Below, piece after piece: positions 44,580-53,489 of a stretch of DNA of 64,000 nucleotides. Under the pieces are notes generated by a model, which was not told the DNA's origin, ran no database searches, and saw only the letters and a list, made by a program, of their open reading frames with translations. A program made the translations under genes and the position numbers. The stretch comes from Caballeronia ptereochthonis (GTDB lineage Bacteria > Pseudomonadota > Gammaproteobacteria > Burkholderiales > Burkholderiaceae), in NCBI RefSeq assembly GCF_001545075.1, contig NZ_FCOB02000013.1:1-64000 (forward strand), given 5' to 3'. Each line of letters begins with the position of its first letter. The stretch's first letter is position 1.

Positions 44580-45587
44580 ATGCCACTTGACCTTGCATCT
44601 CACTCCGACGATTCGCTCGCATACAGCTTTGTCACGAGCTATGCGGGCGTCGTTGCATTTCTGGCCGTTGCCAACGAAGGCAGCTTCGCGAAAGCGAGCG
44701 ATCGCCTGGGCATCGGCCGTTCCGCCGTCAGCCGCAACGTGCAGAAGCTCGAAGCGCAACTCGACGCGCGACTCTTTCTACGCACCACGCGCAGCACGTC
44801 GCTGACGCGCGAGGGCGAGCTCTTCTACAAGAATTGCCAGCCGGGCGTGGAGCGCATCGTGCAGGCGCTCGAAGACATGCGCGAGCTGCGCAATGGGCCG
44901 CCGAGCGGACATTTGCGCATCGCGTCGGCGCCGGGCTTTGGCCGCAAGGTCGTGGCGCCGCTGCTGTCCGGTTTCAATGCGCGCTATCCCGACATCGCGC
45001 TCGAGCTGCTGCTCAACGACCGGCCCTGCGATTTCACCGCGGAGCGCATCGACGTGGCGTTTCGCGACGGTCACATGGAAGACAGCGAAGTCGTCGCGAA
45101 GCAGCTGATTCCAATGCAGATGGTCCTCTGCGCGTCGCCCGGGTATGCGCGCGAGCATGGCTTGCCGCGCCACGTCGACGACCTCGACCGGCATCGCTGC
45201 ATCGGCTTCCGCACATCCGCCGGGCGCATCGCCGACTGGGAGTTTAAGGTCGACGGTCTGCCGCAGAAACGTTCGCCCGCCACGCGGCAGATTTTCAACG
45301 ACATCGATCTGATGCTGCAGGCCGTGCTCGGCGGGCAGGGCATCGCGCAACTGCCCGCATACATGGTGTGCGACCCGCTCAAGGCCGGGCGCCTCGTCAT
45401 GTGTCTCGCGCAACATGCGCCGGACGATGGCGGCCACTATCTCTGCTATCTCAGCCGCAAGCATCTGCCCGCGCGGGTGCGGGTATTCGTCGATTACATG
45501 ACGGAGCATACGCGCGCGCTCGATCTGCATTGCCTGACGACGTCCATCGCCAGCGCGAGCGCGCCGCATTTTGTCAGCGCCGATTGA
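44580..45587 (+). CDS. LysR family regulator in the ECF41 module
   Basis: A 335-residue LysR regulator. The helix-turn-helix lies near residues 20-75 (ANEGSFAKASDRLGIGRSAVSRNVQKLE), after a longer N-terminus than usual, and is followed by the effector domain (SGHLRIASAPGFGRKVVAPLL onward). ATG 44580 is chosen over an upstream TTG that overlaps the ECF41 promoter. An exact ECF41 promoter sits directly before it, so this regulator appears to be a secondary layer under the sigma factor. The NmrA-like gene follows 188 bases later on the same strand. Confidence 0.9.
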   Translation: MPLDLASHSDDSLAYSFVTSYAGVVAFLAVANEGSFAKASDRLGIGRSAVSRNVQKLEAQLDARLFLRTTRSTSLTREGELFYKNCQPGVERIVQALEDMRELRNGPPSGHLRIASAPGFGRKVVAPLLSGFNARYPDIALELLLNDRPCDFTAERIDVAFRDGHMEDSEVVAKQLIPMQMVLCASPGYAREHGLPRHVDDLDRHRCIGFRTSAGRIADWEFKVDGLPQKRSPATRQIFNDIDLMLQAVLGGQGIAQLPAYMVCDPLKAGRLVMCLAQHAPDDGGHYLCYLSRKHLPARVRVFVDYMTEHTRALDLHCLTTSIASASAPHFVSAD

Positions 45588-45623
45588 TGCATTGAAGGCA
45601 ACACGGCGCGTCCGGTTGCGAGG

Positions 45624-45654
45624 CTACCGGACGCGTGTGCGCACGCCTACGATG
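45624..45654 (+). promoter_or_regulatory. Bipartite motif upstream of the NmrA-like gene
   Basis: CTACCGG (45624-45630), 15 bases containing TGCGCA, then CCTACGATG (45646-45654): the same blocks and spacing as at 43467-43497 before the CMD gene. It lies 121 bases before the start codon at 45776. Confidence 0.55.
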
Positions 45655-45775
45655 CATCACGTACGACAGGTTCGCGTGTCGTGCAGTGCACCCCGGACGC
45701 GCCGTGCAAGCGCGCGCCGGAATCCGGACATCGGCGTGGCGCGGCGTGATCCGCATCACTTCAAGGAAAACAACC

Positions 45776-46543
45776 ATGAAGATCGTAGTGATCGGCGGAA
45801 GCGGACTCATCGGCAGCAAAGTAGTGAAGAACCTGCGTGCGCGCGGGCATGAGGTGGTCGCGGCATCGCCGGCGTCGGGCGTCGACACGATGACGGGAAG
45901 CGGCCTGCGGGAAGCGATGGAAGGGGCGCGCGTGGTCGTCGATGTCGCCAATTCGCCATCGTTCGAAGACAAGGCAGTGCTCGAATTCTTCGAAACCTCG
46001 GGCCGCAATATCTTCGCGGCCGAGAAGGCGGCGGGCATCGCGCATCATGTCGCGCTGTCGGTGGTCGGCACGGATCGTCTCGCGCAGAGCGGCTATTTTC
46101 GCGGCAAGATCGCGCAAGAGAAGCTGATCCGCCAATGGGGCGTGCCGTACACGATCGTTCAGTCGACGCAGTTCTTCGAGTTCCTCGGCGGCATCGCGAA
46201 GGCGAGCGCGAACGAAGGCTCGGTGCATCTGTCGGGCGCATACATTCAGCCCATCGCCTCCGATGACGTTGCACGCGCGGTCGCGGATCATGCCGTCGAT
46301 GCGCCGGTGAACGGTGTCGTGGAAATCGCGGGTCCGGAGAAGTCGCGGCTGTCCGATCTGATGCAGCGATATTTCACCGCAACGGGCGACGCACGCACGG
46401 TCGTGGCCGACGAAGGCGCACTTTACTTCGGGGCGCAGCTCGCCGCAGACACGCTTTTGCCGGGCGCTCATGCGCGGCTTGGCGCGGTGAACTTCGACGC
46501 ATGGTTCAGACAGGGCCAAAGCCGGACACAAGCGGCACATTGA
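45776..46543 (+). CDS. NmrA-like/atypical SDR NAD(P)-binding protein
   Basis: A 255-residue atypical short-chain dehydrogenase. It begins with the extended-SDR cofactor motif IVVIGGSGLIGSKVV (GGxGxIG), then RARGHEVVAASP. It has no classical YxxxK pair, and YTIVQSTQFFEFLGGIA resembles NmrA/quinone oxidoreductase-type members. The start at 45776 follows AAGGAA. Such NAD(P)-binding epimerase-like proteins are the third typical partner of ECF41 modules. Substrate unknown; a redox-sensing role is also possible. The bipartite motif upstream links it to the CMD gene. Confidence 0.87.
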   Translation: MKIVVIGGSGLIGSKVVKNLRARGHEVVAASPASGVDTMTGSGLREAMEGARVVVDVANSPSFEDKAVLEFFETSGRNIFAAEKAAGIAHHVALSVVGTDRLAQSGYFRGKIAQEKLIRQWGVPYTIVQSTQFFEFLGGIAKASANEGSVHLSGAYIQPIASDDVARAVADHAVDAPVNGVVEIAGPEKSRLSDLMQRYFTATGDARTVVADEGALYFGAQLAADTLLPGAHARLGAVNFDAWFRQGQSRTQAAH

Positions 46544-46580
46544 GCGATCATTGCAGGTATTGCTTGCAGAAGAGGCCGCC

Positions 46581-47099
46581 ATGGAGCCACTCAATCCGCC
46601 GCCCGTCACCTTGCTCGACAAGTATCAAGGACAAGATGTGCAGTCGCTGTATTCGACGACCGTCACCGTCACGGGCGGCGACGCGGGTCATGGCCGGGCC
46701 TCGGGCGTGGTCCGCTCCGATGACGGCAACCTCGACCTGAACCTGCGCATGCCGCAGGCGCTGGGCGGCACCGGCGACGGCACGAATCCGGAGCAGTTGT
46801 TCGCCGCGGGCTATGCGGCATGTTTTCACGGTGCGCTGACCTTGCTCGCGGCACGCGCGGGCGTTGCGGTCGAGGGCACGAGCGTGGCCGTCACGGTTGA
46901 ATTCGGTCGCGATCCGATGGACGGTCTCTTCGTGCTGACCGCGCACACACGCGTTCAGATTCCGGGCGTCGATCGCGTGGTGGCGGAAGAACTCGTGCGC
47001 AACACGGAACGCTTTTGCCCATACACGAAGATGGCGCGAAAGGGCATCGTCAATATAGTTGCGCTTGCAACGAATGACGATGCCCCGAGCACGCCCTGA
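46581..47099 (+). CDS. ohr: Organic hydroperoxide resistance protein (Ohr/OsmC family)
   Basis: A 172-residue OsmC-family thiol peroxidase. Cys81 in AACFHGA and Cys146 in RFCPYTK are 65 residues apart, the same spacing as the catalytic pair Cys60/Cys125 of Ohr proteins; the conserved Arg lies in HGRASG (Arg39). It should reduce organic hydroperoxides using lipoyl proteins. The N-terminus is about 20 residues longer than usual. It follows the NmrA-like gene by 37 bases on the same strand, adding a peroxide-defence function to the ECF41 module. Confidence 0.88.
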   Translation: MEPLNPPPVTLLDKYQGQDVQSLYSTTVTVTGGDAGHGRASGVVRSDDGNLDLNLRMPQALGGTGDGTNPEQLFAAGYAACFHGALTLLAARAGVAVEGTSVAVTVEFGRDPMDGLFVLTAHTRVQIPGVDRVVAEELVRNTERFCPYTKMARKGIVNIVALATNDDAPSTP

Positions 47100-47111
47100 G
47101 CGGAGGGCGCG

Positions 47112-48500
47112 TTACTCCATCGGCACGCGCGCAGTCTGACCGAGCACGCCCGATTCAGGCGATGCGTCGCGCTTGCTCAACGCGCCCAGCGCGAACGCCG
47201 CGATGAAGGCGGGCGCCGCGAGCAGCGTGAACACTGCGCCGAACTGCAGGCCCATGCTCATCATGAGACCACCGCTCATCGCGCCCGCGACCGCGCCCAT
47301 GCGTCCGATGCCGAGCATCCATGCGACGCCCGTCGCGCGGCTTTTCGTCGGGTAGAACGAGGCGGCGAGCGCCGACATCGAGGTGACCGCGCTCGTCACC
47401 GCGGTGCCCGTCAGGAAGATCAGCACGGCGAGCCAGAACTGATCCGATACGCCGCGCCCGATCGTCAGCACGAGCGCCGCTGCAAGTACGTATGCGCACG
47501 CATTCACGCGCCGCGGATTTGCCTTGTCCATTACCCAGCCGAGACAGAGGTTGCCCAGAATGCCGCCGAGCGGAAAGAGCGAGGTCGTGAGCGCGGCGCG
47601 TTCGGCGGAGAAGCCCGCGTCCTTGAAGAGTGTCGGCAGCCAGTTCGTGAGCAGGTAGAAGATCATCAGGCCCATGAAGTAGGCGACCCACAACATCGTG
47701 GTCCCGAAGCGATACGGGCGCGACACGATGAGTCCGAGCGAGGACTTGTCCGCGCCGCTCGCGCGCGTGTCGGCGGCGGCGAAGGTGACGGCCGCGCCTT
47801 CCGCGAGACGCGGATCGTTCGAGATGCGGCGCAGGACACGGGCGATCTTCTCCGCGGGGCGCTTGCGCACGACCATGAATTGCGCGGATTCGGGCAGCAG
47901 GACGAGCAGCATCGCCGTGAGCGCGATCGGTCCGAGTCCGCCGGCGACGAGCACGCTGGGCCAGCCGAAGTGCGGAATGAGCCAGGCGGCGCACAGACCG
48001 CCGATCGACAGGCCGACGGAGAAGCCGCAGAACATCGCGTTGACGGCGACCGCGCGAATGCGGGCGGGCGCGTATTCGGACATCAGCGTGACCGCATTGG
48101 GCATCGCAGCGCCCAGGCCGAGGCCGGTCAGAAAGCGCCACGCGGTGAGCGCCTCAACCGAACCCGCTTGCGCCGATGCGAGGCTCCACACGCCGAAGAA
48201 AAACACCGACAGCGCGAGCACCGCCTTGCGTCCGATGCGGTCCGCAGCCGGTCCCGCAACGAGCGCGCCGATGCCCAGACCGACGAGCGCCGCGCTCATC
48301 ACCGGGCCGAGCGCGGCGCGCGTGATGCCCCAGTCGCCGATCAGCGACGGCGCGATGAAGCCGATCGCCGCCGTGTCGAAACCATCGGCCGCAACGACGA
48401 GAAAGCACAGGATCAGGACGATCCATTGATACGGCGAGAAGCGCTCACTATCGATGAAGCTCTGGACCTCGATGGTCCCGGTTATGCAGTTTTTTTCCAT
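47112..48500 (-). CDS. MFS transporter, aromatic acid:H+ symporter family
   Basis: A 462-residue, roughly 12-helix permease. The DGFDTAAIGFIAP segment in helix 1 and the GPAADRIGRKAVL loop match the AAHS branch, which imports benzoate, 4-hydroxybenzoate, protocatechuate and similar acids. MEKN at 48500 is the chosen start because GGAGAC lies upstream at good spacing. It is the last gene of the minus-strand operon with two SDRs, a NIPSNAP protein and a KstD-like flavoprotein, and converges with ohr 12 bases away. Confidence 0.87.
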   Translation of the reverse strand: MEKNCITGTIEVQSFIDSERFSPYQWIVLILCFLVVAADGFDTAAIGFIAPSLIGDWGITRAALGPVMSAALVGLGIGALVAGPAADRIGRKAVLALSVFFFGVWSLASAQAGSVEALTAWRFLTGLGLGAAMPNAVTLMSEYAPARIRAVAVNAMFCGFSVGLSIGGLCAAWLIPHFGWPSVLVAGGLGPIALTAMLLVLLPESAQFMVVRKRPAEKIARVLRRISNDPRLAEGAAVTFAAADTRASGADKSSLGLIVSRPYRFGTTMLWVAYFMGLMIFYLLTNWLPTLFKDAGFSAERAALTTSLFPLGGILGNLCLGWVMDKANPRRVNACAYVLAAALVLTIGRGVSDQFWLAVLIFLTGTAVTSAVTSMSALAASFYPTKSRATGVAWMLGIGRMGAVAGAMSGGLMMSMGLQFGAVFTLLAAPAFIAAFALGALSKRDASPESGVLGQTARVPME

Positions 48501-48563
48501 GACGATTCGTCTCCATTCATTCATGTATAAGCAATCGAAAGGGTGCGGCCTTCGTTCGTGCCG

Positions 48564-49322
48564 CTAAGCCTCGCCCGATGCATGCCAGCCGCCGTCGACG
48601 CTCAGCACGGTCCCGGTGACATAACTGGCTGCATCGGATGCGAGAAAGAGAATGGCCTCGGCGATCTCGTCGGGGCGCGCGAGACGTCCCATCGGCGTGC
48701 GTCGCTCGATCGCCGCGATGTCGATCTGTCCGTTGCCGACGAGCTTTTCGACGAGCTCGGTCGCGACATAGCCGGGTGCCACCGCGTTCACGCGTATGCC
48801 GTCGCGGGCCCATTCGCCTGCCATCGAGCGCGTCATCGCGGCGATGCCTGCTTTCGCCGCGCCGTACGCGTTGCGCGTCGGAATGCCGGAGAGACCGGCG
48901 ATCGAGCAGAGATTGACGATCGCACCCGCGCGCTGCGCAAGCATGACCTTCGCGGCTTCCCTGCATGCGAGAAAGGTTCCGCGCACGTGAATGTCGAGCA
49001 GGCGGTCGAACGCATCGACGCTCTGTTCGATCGTGGGCTTCGCCTGCTCGCCGATGCCCGCGTTGTTCACGAGCACGTCGATGCGACCGTATGTATCGGC
49101 GACTTCGTGGATCATCGCGATCACGTCCGCCTCCGACGACACGTCCGCGCCGATGGCGAGATGATCCGTGCCGCCGAGTTCTTCCACGCGATGGCGCGCC
49201 GTATCGCGGTGCAGATCGGCAATCGCCACGCGGTAGCCTTGTCTGGCGAAACGCTGAACCGTCGCCCAGCCGATGCCGCTCGCGCCGCCGGTGACGATTG
49301 CCACACGCTTTTCATGTTCCAT
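48564..49322 (-). CDS. SDR family oxidoreductase
   Basis: A 252-residue classical short-chain dehydrogenase with TGGASGIG near residues 11-18, NNAG near 87, catalytic YGAAKAG near 153, and VAPGYVATEL. An Asp at the end of beta-2 (IADLHRD) favours NAD over NADP. It belongs to the operon MFS/SDR/NIPSNAP/flavoprotein/SDR and probably oxidises an alcohol intermediate. It is separated by only 13 bases from the NIPSNAP gene before it. Confidence 0.88.
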   Translation of the reverse strand: MEHEKRVAIVTGGASGIGWATVQRFARQGYRVAIADLHRDTARHRVEELGGTDHLAIGADVSSEADVIAMIHEVADTYGRIDVLVNNAGIGEQAKPTIEQSVDAFDRLLDIHVRGTFLACREAAKVMLAQRAGAIVNLCSIAGLSGIPTRNAYGAAKAGIAAMTRSMAGEWARDGIRVNAVAPGYVATELVEKLVGNGQIDIAAIERRTPMGRLARPDEIAEAILFLASDAASYVTGTVLSVDGGWHASGEA

Positions 49323-49335
49323 GCCTGTCTCCGCT

Positions 49336-49674
49336 TCAGCGCACGGCGGCCGAGAGACTCCTGAACTCGACGCGCCGGATGATGCGGCTTTCCTGCGCGA
49401 CGATCAGATGCGCCGATGCCTGCAGATATGCGGGCCATTCCGGATCGTTGTCGCGCGCGGTGCGTCTCTGGTCGTAATCCGCGATGCTCTCGTAGCCCCA
49501 CAGATGGACGACCTGATTCAATGCGCCGATGTCGCTCATATAGAAACCGACCGGCGCGCCGAGATACTTGAGCTGAATGGGCATCGCGAGCCGATCGAAC
49601 ACGTCGATGAATTCGGCCATGCCGCGCGGCTTGATGGTGTAGATGCGATGATCGACGAAAGGCTTGGTGCTCAT
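49336..49674 (-). CDS. NIPSNAP family protein
   Basis: A 112-residue NIPSNAP-domain protein with the typical start VDHRIYTIKPRGMAEFIDVF and the central VVHLWGYESIADYDQRR. This ferredoxin-like fold occurs beside oxidoreductases in catabolic operons; its role is not defined, though relatives in dimeric alpha/beta-barrel families act as small oxygenases or decarboxylases. Its start codon overlaps the flavoprotein stop by four bases (ATGA), so the two are translationally coupled. Confidence 0.85.
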   Translation of the reverse strand: MSTKPFVDHRIYTIKPRGMAEFIDVFDRLAMPIQLKYLGAPVGFYMSDIGALNQVVHLWGYESIADYDQRRTARDNDPEWPAYLQASAHLIVAQESRIIRRVEFRSLSAAVR

Positions 49675-51416
49675 GCTGCGCTCCTTAGTGCTCCGGTCTT
49701 CGCACGCGCGTCGATGCGCCCGGCGAGATGCCGTCCGGTGAGATAGCCGAATGTCATGATCGGGCCGAGCGTGATGCCCGCGCCGGGATAGTTGCCGCCC
49801 ATGACGCTCGCGCGGTCGTTGCCGACGGCGTAGAGGCCCGGAACAGGTTCGTTGTCCCTGAGCACCTGGCCATGCGCGTTCGTCGCGATGCCGTCGAAGG
49901 TGCCGAGATCGCCCATCACGAGCTTGAGCGCGTAGTACGGTCCATCGCCGATGGGCGCGACGCAAGGGTTGGGCTTATGCGCGGGGTCGCCCAGATAGCG
50001 GTTGAACGAAGTCGTGCCGCGGCCGAAGGCTCTGTCCTTTCCTTGCGCGGCATCGCGGTTGTACTCGCGCACGGTTTCCTCGAGCGCGGCGGCGTCGATG
50101 CCTGCGCGCTGCGCGAGGTCAGCGAGCGTGCGGCCCCGGGTCAGATAGCCGCTCTTCAGGTGGGACCCGAGCGGCAGCGGCGCGGGCTTGGCAAAGCCGA
50201 GGCCGTATTTGCGAATCGTCGCGTGATCGCAGACGAGCCACATCGCGGTCTCGCTTTCATCGCGGCATGCCTCGATCATCGCCGCGCCGACGTCGTGATA
50301 CGAGTTCGATTCATTGGTGAAGCGCACGCCGCCGCGCGTCACGCCGATCACGCCCGGCTTGTAGCGATCCAGCAGATGCGGAAACACGCCGTACTTGCCG
50401 TTCTGCAATGGCACGCGCGAGACAGGCATCCACGCGGCGGGCTGCGGATAGCGGATGTCGACCCGCCCGCCTACGCGCTCCGCCATTCTCGCGCCGTCGC
50501 CGGTATTGCCGGCGGGCACGGGCGATACATGCTCGCCGCCGCGACGCACATGCGGATACGCCTTTGCGATGCGCGCGACATCGTGCGAGAAGCCGCCGCA
50601 CGCGAGCACGACGCCGCGCCGCGCGGTGATGCGCGTCTCGCGTCCTTCCGCGATCACGATGGCGCCTGTGACGCGGCCCTTGACGGTGATCAGTTCCCTG
50701 GCGCCCGTGCGTGTATGAATCGGGATGCCGAGATCGAGCGCGGATTTGGCGAGACGCGCGGCGAGCGCATTGCCGCTCGTGATCTGCACGCCGCGCTTAT
50801 ACAGCGCGACCTCCTTGAGATGACTCGCAAGTCGCCTGGCGACATACCAGGCCGAAGCAGGCGATCTGGTCGCGTTGAAGAAATGCTTGAGGTCCGCGCT
50901 CGACGAATTGAACATCATGCCGATGAACGTGATCGTCTTGAGCGGCGGACGCAGGCGCGCGATATCCTTGCCCAGCTCGCGCGCATCGAATGGCTTGGCG
51001 ACGACGGAGCGCCCCACATCGACGCCGCCCGGCGCATCGGGATGGTAGTCGGGATAGAGCGTCGGCAGGAACTCGACCGAAGTCTCTCGCTCGAAAAAAT
51101 CGATCATGCGCGGGCCGGCGTCGAGAAATGCATCGACGCAGGCTTCGTCGTACATTGCGCCGGTCTCGCTGCGCAGATATTCGACGGCAGCCTCGCGCGT
51201 ATCGTGAACGCCGGCTTCCCTTGCATGGCGATTGCCGGGTATCCACAACACGCCGCCCGAGAAGGCCGTGGTGCCGCCGAAATACGCTTCCTTCTCGACG
51301 ACGATCACCTCGAGCCCTTGCTTCTTCGCTGTAATGGCCGTGGAGAGGCCGCCGGCGCCCGAGCCGATCACGAGCACGTCGCAAGCGAGATCGGACGACC
51401 GCGTTACGGTAGTCAT
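49671..51416 (-). CDS. FAD-dependent oxidoreductase, KstD/fumarate reductase-like
   Basis: A 581-residue flavoprotein. FAD binding is shown by VIGSGAGGLSTAITAKKQG near residues 16-34, VVEKEAYFGGTTAFSGG next, and the C-terminal LYAVGNDRASVMGGNYPGAGITLG. The family includes 3-ketosteroid delta-1-dehydrogenase and related enzymes that introduce double bonds into cyclic ketones. The substrate cannot be fixed; steroid, terpenoid or cyclohexanone-type rings are candidates. It is co-translated with the NIPSNAP gene. Its start is 69 bases after the SDR gene stop. Confidence 0.87.
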   Translation of the reverse strand: MTTVTRSSDLACDVLVIGSGAGGLSTAITAKKQGLEVIVVEKEAYFGGTTAFSGGVLWIPGNRHAREAGVHDTREAAVEYLRSETGAMYDEACVDAFLDAGPRMIDFFERETSVEFLPTLYPDYHPDAPGGVDVGRSVVAKPFDARELGKDIARLRPPLKTITFIGMMFNSSSADLKHFFNATRSPASAWYVARRLASHLKEVALYKRGVQITSGNALAARLAKSALDLGIPIHTRTGARELITVKGRVTGAIVIAEGRETRITARRGVVLACGGFSHDVARIAKAYPHVRRGGEHVSPVPAGNTGDGARMAERVGGRVDIRYPQPAAWMPVSRVPLQNGKYGVFPHLLDRYKPGVIGVTRGGVRFTNESNSYHDVGAAMIEACRDESETAMWLVCDHATIRKYGLGFAKPAPLPLGSHLKSGYLTRGRTLADLAQRAGIDAAALEETVREYNRDAAQGKDRAFGRGTTSFNRYLGDPAHKPNPCVAPIGDGPYYALKLVMGDLGTFDGIATNAHGQVLRDNEPVPGLYAVGNDRASVMGGNYPGAGITLGPIMTFGYLTGRHLAGRIDARAKTGALRSAA

Positions 51417-51485
51417 GATGTTGTCCTTTGATGTGAGTGAGCGCGTTGCGCGCTAGAGCAATGCGAAAGCGCGAAAGTCGCGCCT

Positions 51486-52325
51486 TTATGCGGTGCGCGG
51501 CGCCTCGAAGCCGGGACGCGGAACGAGGTCCATCAGCATGCATTCGAAGCCGCCATCGACGGCGATCTCCGCGCCGTTCACATAGGCGGCGCGATGGCTC
51601 GAGAGAAAGGCCGCGACTTCGGCGATATCGCGCGGCTCGCCGATACGTCGGCTTGCGGTCATCGCGCTGCGGCGCGCTTCGACATCGCCTTGTTCATAGA
51701 AGGCCCTGGAGAGCGGCGTGCGGATCATGCCCGGGCAGATCGTGTTGCTGCGTACGCCGCGCGGGCCCCATTCGGCGGCGATCTGCCGCGAGAGCATCGA
51801 GATGCCGGCCTTGCTCGGGCTGTACGCGCCGCTCCATGTTTGCGGATGGTGCGCCGCCACCGAAGCGACATGCACGATGCTGCCCGCGCCGCGTGCCAGC
51901 ATGCCGCGTCCGAATGCCTGCGCGCACAGCATGTAGCCCGTCAGGTTGACGGCGAGCATCGCGTTCCATGCATCGAGCCCGATATCTTCGATGCCACCCG
52001 CTCTCAGCAGGCCTGCGTTGTTGACGAGCACATCGGCATGGCGGAACTTGCGCTGCGTCTGTTCGCAGGCGCGGTTCACGCTCGCCGCATCGCTGATATC
52101 GCAAGCGATGGCGACGGCATCCACGCCGCTTGCGCGCAGCGCTTCCGCCGTTTCATGGCAGCCTGCTTCGTCGCGATCGAGCAATGCGAGGCGCGCGCCC
52201 GCATCGGCGAATGTGGATGCGATCGCGCGGCCGATGCCGCCCGCCGCGCCCGTCACCACGCATACGCTCGATTCGAGGCCGAGCCAGTGCGACGCGGTGT
52301 GATCCCGCGCAACCTGATTAGTCAT
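51486..52325 (-). CDS. SDR family oxidoreductase, first gene of the KstD-like operon
   Basis: A 279-residue classical short-chain dehydrogenase: TGAAGGIG near residues 30-37, NNAG near 108, YSPSKAG with the catalytic Tyr and Lys near 174, and CPGMIRTPL. The start at 52325 has GGAG ten bases upstream; an extension of 46 residues is possible but does not look like protein. It is the promoter-proximal gene of the operon and is divergent from the AraC regulator, which probably controls it. Confidence 0.87.
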   Translation of the reverse strand: MTNQVARDHTASHWLGLESSVCVVTGAAGGIGRAIASTFADAGARLALLDRDEAGCHETAEALRASGVDAVAIACDISDAASVNRACEQTQRKFRHADVLVNNAGLLRAGGIEDIGLDAWNAMLAVNLTGYMLCAQAFGRGMLARGAGSIVHVASVAAHHPQTWSGAYSPSKAGISMLSRQIAAEWGPRGVRSNTICPGMIRTPLSRAFYEQGDVEARRSAMTASRRIGEPRDIAEVAAFLSSHRAAYVNGAEIAVDGGFECMLMDLVPRPGFEAPRTA

Positions 52326-52409
52326 CCTTGTCTCCTGAGTCCTGTTCGATGCGAAGGCGCGGGGGCCTTCCTTGGAAAAAAGTATATTCACGGCCTTGCA
52401 CGAAAAATT

Positions 52410-52436
52410 GGACAAAGGCGGCAGACGACAGGACAA
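52410..52436. promoter_or_regulatory. Candidate AraC operator: direct repeat GGACAA
   Basis: GGACAA occurs at 52410-52415 and 52431-52436, offset by exactly 21 bases (two helical turns), between the divergent SDR and AraC starts. Paired same-direction half-sites at this spacing are typical of AraC family operators. A minus-strand TATACT (52386-52381) lies on the SDR side as a possible -10 box. Confidence 0.4.
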
Positions 52437-52461
52437 TTTGTGCATCAGGAGACGCCGCGAC

Positions 52462-53355
52462 ATGAGGAAAATCCCTAACTACAGCCTGTACGGAGAATCG
52501 GCGCGTCCGCCGTGGTATGACGCGTTCAACTTCGAATGGATCGTCGAGCGCAGCGCCCCGAACGACTGGCATATCGACGCGCATCGTCACGACGCGCTCT
52601 TGCAGTTTCTGTACATTCGCGGCGGCGGCGGGGAAGTACTCATCGAAAACAGCATGATCGAGATCGTGCCGCCGTGCGTCATCATGCTGCCCGCGCAAAC
52701 GGTGCATGGCTTCAATTTCGCACCTGGCGTCGATGGTCTCGTGATTACGGTCGCGCAGCGGTCGATCGAGGCAATCGCTTCAATCGCGGCTCCGGGACTC
52801 GTGCCCGTGTTGCAGCGCGCGGGTCTCATGCGGGTGAGCGCGTCGGCCGCCAGGGAAAGCTCGCTCATGCCGATCGTCGAGTTGCTGGAGAAGGAATTTC
52901 GCGCGACGGACCGCGCCCACATGGCGGCAGGCATGCCGCTCCTGATTGCGCTTTTCGTGCACGTGGCGCGTCTCTGCGAACATGAATCGACGCCAAGCGT
53001 CGCATCGACGGACCGGCGCGCGAAGCAGATCAAACGCTTCAGGGAACTGGTGGCGGCGCATTTCCGCGAGCATCGTCCCGTCGAGTTCTACGCGCAGAAG
53101 CTCGGCATGACCGTCACGCAACTCGGACGCATCTGCCGAGAGGAAATTGCCAGTTCACCGCTCGCCGTCATCAACGAGCATCTCGTGCGCGAAGCACAGC
53201 GTGATCTCGTTTATTCGAACATGTCCGTCAAGCAGATCGCGCATGGTCTGGGCTTTGCCGATATCGCTTATTTCAGCCGCTATTTTCGCAAGCAGACCGG
53301 CGTGACGCCGACGCAGTTTCAGGCCGAAGCGCACAAGGCGCTGGCAATTCAATAG
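52462..53355 (+). CDS. AraC family regulator (PobR-like)
   Basis: A 297-residue regulator with an N-terminal cupin ligand domain ([19 protein letters not shown] near residues 34-52) and two C-terminal helix-turn-helix motifs (about 195-290; [19 protein letters not shown] and [20 protein letters not shown]). The arrangement resembles PobR, the activator of 4-hydroxybenzoate hydroxylase. ATG 52462 follows AGGAGA. It is divergent from the SDR/flavoprotein operon, with a candidate direct-repeat operator in the gap. Inducer presumably the pathway substrate. Confidence 0.9.
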   Translation: MRKIPNYSLYGESARPPWYDAFNFEWIVERSAPNDWHIDAHRHDALLQFLYIRGGGGEVLIENSMIEIVPPCVIMLPAQTVHGFNFAPGVDGLVITVAQRSIEAIASIAAPGLVPVLQRAGLMRVSASAARESSLMPIVELLEKEFRATDRAHMAAGMPLLIALFVHVARLCEHESTPSVASTDRRAKQIKRFRELVAAHFREHRPVEFYAQKLGMTVTQLGRICREEIASSPLAVINEHLVREAQRDLVYSNMSVKQIAHGLGFADIAYFSRYFRKQTGVTPTQFQAEAHKALAIQ

Positions 53356-53489
53356 AGAACGCGCTTCCAAAGGCGAGGGTTGCCACAAGCCCGCAAGCGT
53401 GCGATCCTTCGCCGTGCTGTCGAAAAGATAAAAGAACGCACGGCCCGAGCGAGACCAGTCCGGTTCAATCATCCTTCGAAGGAGGGAAT

